Source: an uncultured Bacilli bacterium (GTDB lineage Bacteria > Bacillota_I > Bacilli_A > RF39 > UBA660). Taken from it: a DNA stretch of 12,794 nt. The stretch lies in assembly GCA_947630205.1 (NCBI GenBank), contig CANRGW010000023.1, positions 1 through 12,794 of the forward strand. The letters are read 5' to 3'. Numbering within the stretch: the first letter of the stretch is position 1; each line of letters starts with the position of its first letter. The notes below the pieces were generated by a model. That model did not search any database. It saw only the letters and a list, made by a program, of their open reading frames with translations, and was not told where the DNA came from. Shown here in pieces: positions 12,511 through 12,794 of this stretch. Both the position numbers and the translations under genes were made by a program.

Positions 12511-12794
12511 ATGTATATAAATATTGATAATATTAATATTTACTATGAAAAATATGGAACAAAAAAGCAAACTATTTTAATTCTACCTGGTTGGGGTAAT
12601 AACCGTTTAACTTTTAACTATTTAATAGATTATCTAAAAGATTATTTTACTATTTATATTCTTGATTATCCTGGTTTTGGTAATTCAAGTATTCCAAGTT
12701 ATGACTTAACTATCTACGATTATGCTTCTTTAATTAAAGACTTTTTAACTAATTTAAATATTACCAATCCTATTTTAATAGGACATTCCTTTGG
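12511..12794 (+). CDS. Alpha/beta-hydrolase fold protein, N-terminal part (truncated by window edge)
   Basis: 94 complete codons; the gene runs off the right edge. It has the alpha/beta-hydrolase layout: a beta hairpin MYINIDNINIYYEKYG, the oxyanion-hole strand ILILPGWGNNRLTF (residues 22-35; usually HGWG, here PGWG), YILDYPGFGNS (about 50-60), then YDYASLIKDFLTNLNI. It ends at the nucleophile elbow ILIGHSFG, giving Ser92 or so as catalytic nucleophile. The catalytic acid, His and lid lie beyond the window, so the substrate cannot be inferred; esterases, lipases and C-C hydrolases share this pattern. GGTGA lies 5 nt before the ATG. It diverges from the structured RNA and sigma gene. Confidence 0.9.
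   Translation, partial: MYINIDNINIYYEKYGTKKQTILILPGWGNNRLTFNYLIDYLKDYFTIYILDYPGFGNSSIPSYDLTIYDYASLIKDFLTNLNITNPILIGHSF

Noticed and set aside
1..12794. Mycoplasma-type genetic code (TGA as Trp)
   Set aside because: Conserved Trp positions in dfx, recA, cotE and the hydrolase use TGG, and the gene at 4803-5303 ends in TGA.

Overview
The window is very AT-rich and compact, with A/T-ending codons, strong GGAGG-type ribosome binding sites and short intergenic gaps. Trp is encoded by TGG in every conserved position I checked, and one gene ends in TGA, so the standard bacterial code applies rather than the Mycoplasma code. A CotE-type spore-coat gene, a sporulation-like sigma factor and a thioester/SpaA-type surface protein point to an AT-rich member of the Bacilli (the Erysipelotrichales/RF39-like gut lineages would fit) that forms endospores or descends from spore-formers. 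The species assignment is inference.

Layout. Bases 1-3691 are all on the minus strand: the N-terminus of a RelA/SpoT-like protein whose visible HD segment looks degenerate, a 303-aa unknown protein, an O6-methylguanine-DNA methyltransferase coupled to a 339-aa unknown protein, and a 293-aa unknown protein. A divergent promoter pair at 3718-3778 separates the last of these from a plus-strand desulfoferrodoxin (superoxide reductase). That gene converges on cotE through a shared bidirectional terminator. cotE has a sigma-E-like -10 element. Next, on the minus strand, comes a recA operon: recA, a membrane-anchored Tim44-like/zinc-ribbon protein, and a shorter soluble paralogue of it.

Plus-strand yigZ (IMPACT family) diverges from recA and converges on a ZIP metal transporter. 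Upstream of the transporter lies a 2.4-kb gene for a thioester-containing, multi-SpaA-domain, wall-anchored surface protein. A 337-bp intergenic region full of inverted repeats follows, then a sigma-70-family sigma factor of the SigF/SigG/SigB type.

The most interesting non-coding element is at 12148-12328, minus strand. It has a well-spaced promoter, a foldable domain of about 115 nt with a CACCUC (anti-Shine-Dalgarno-like) segment, and a strong intrinsic terminator ending about 37 nt before the sigma-factor start codon. It is either a free-standing small RNA or a terminator-controlled leader of the sigma gene. The right edge carries the start of a plus-strand alpha/beta hydrolase.

Functionally the window mixes stress and repair genes (RelA-like, Ogt, RecA, superoxide reductase), sporulation genes (CotE, sigma factor), and surface and transport genes. 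No phage, insertion sequence, CRISPR array, tRNA or rRNA was seen.
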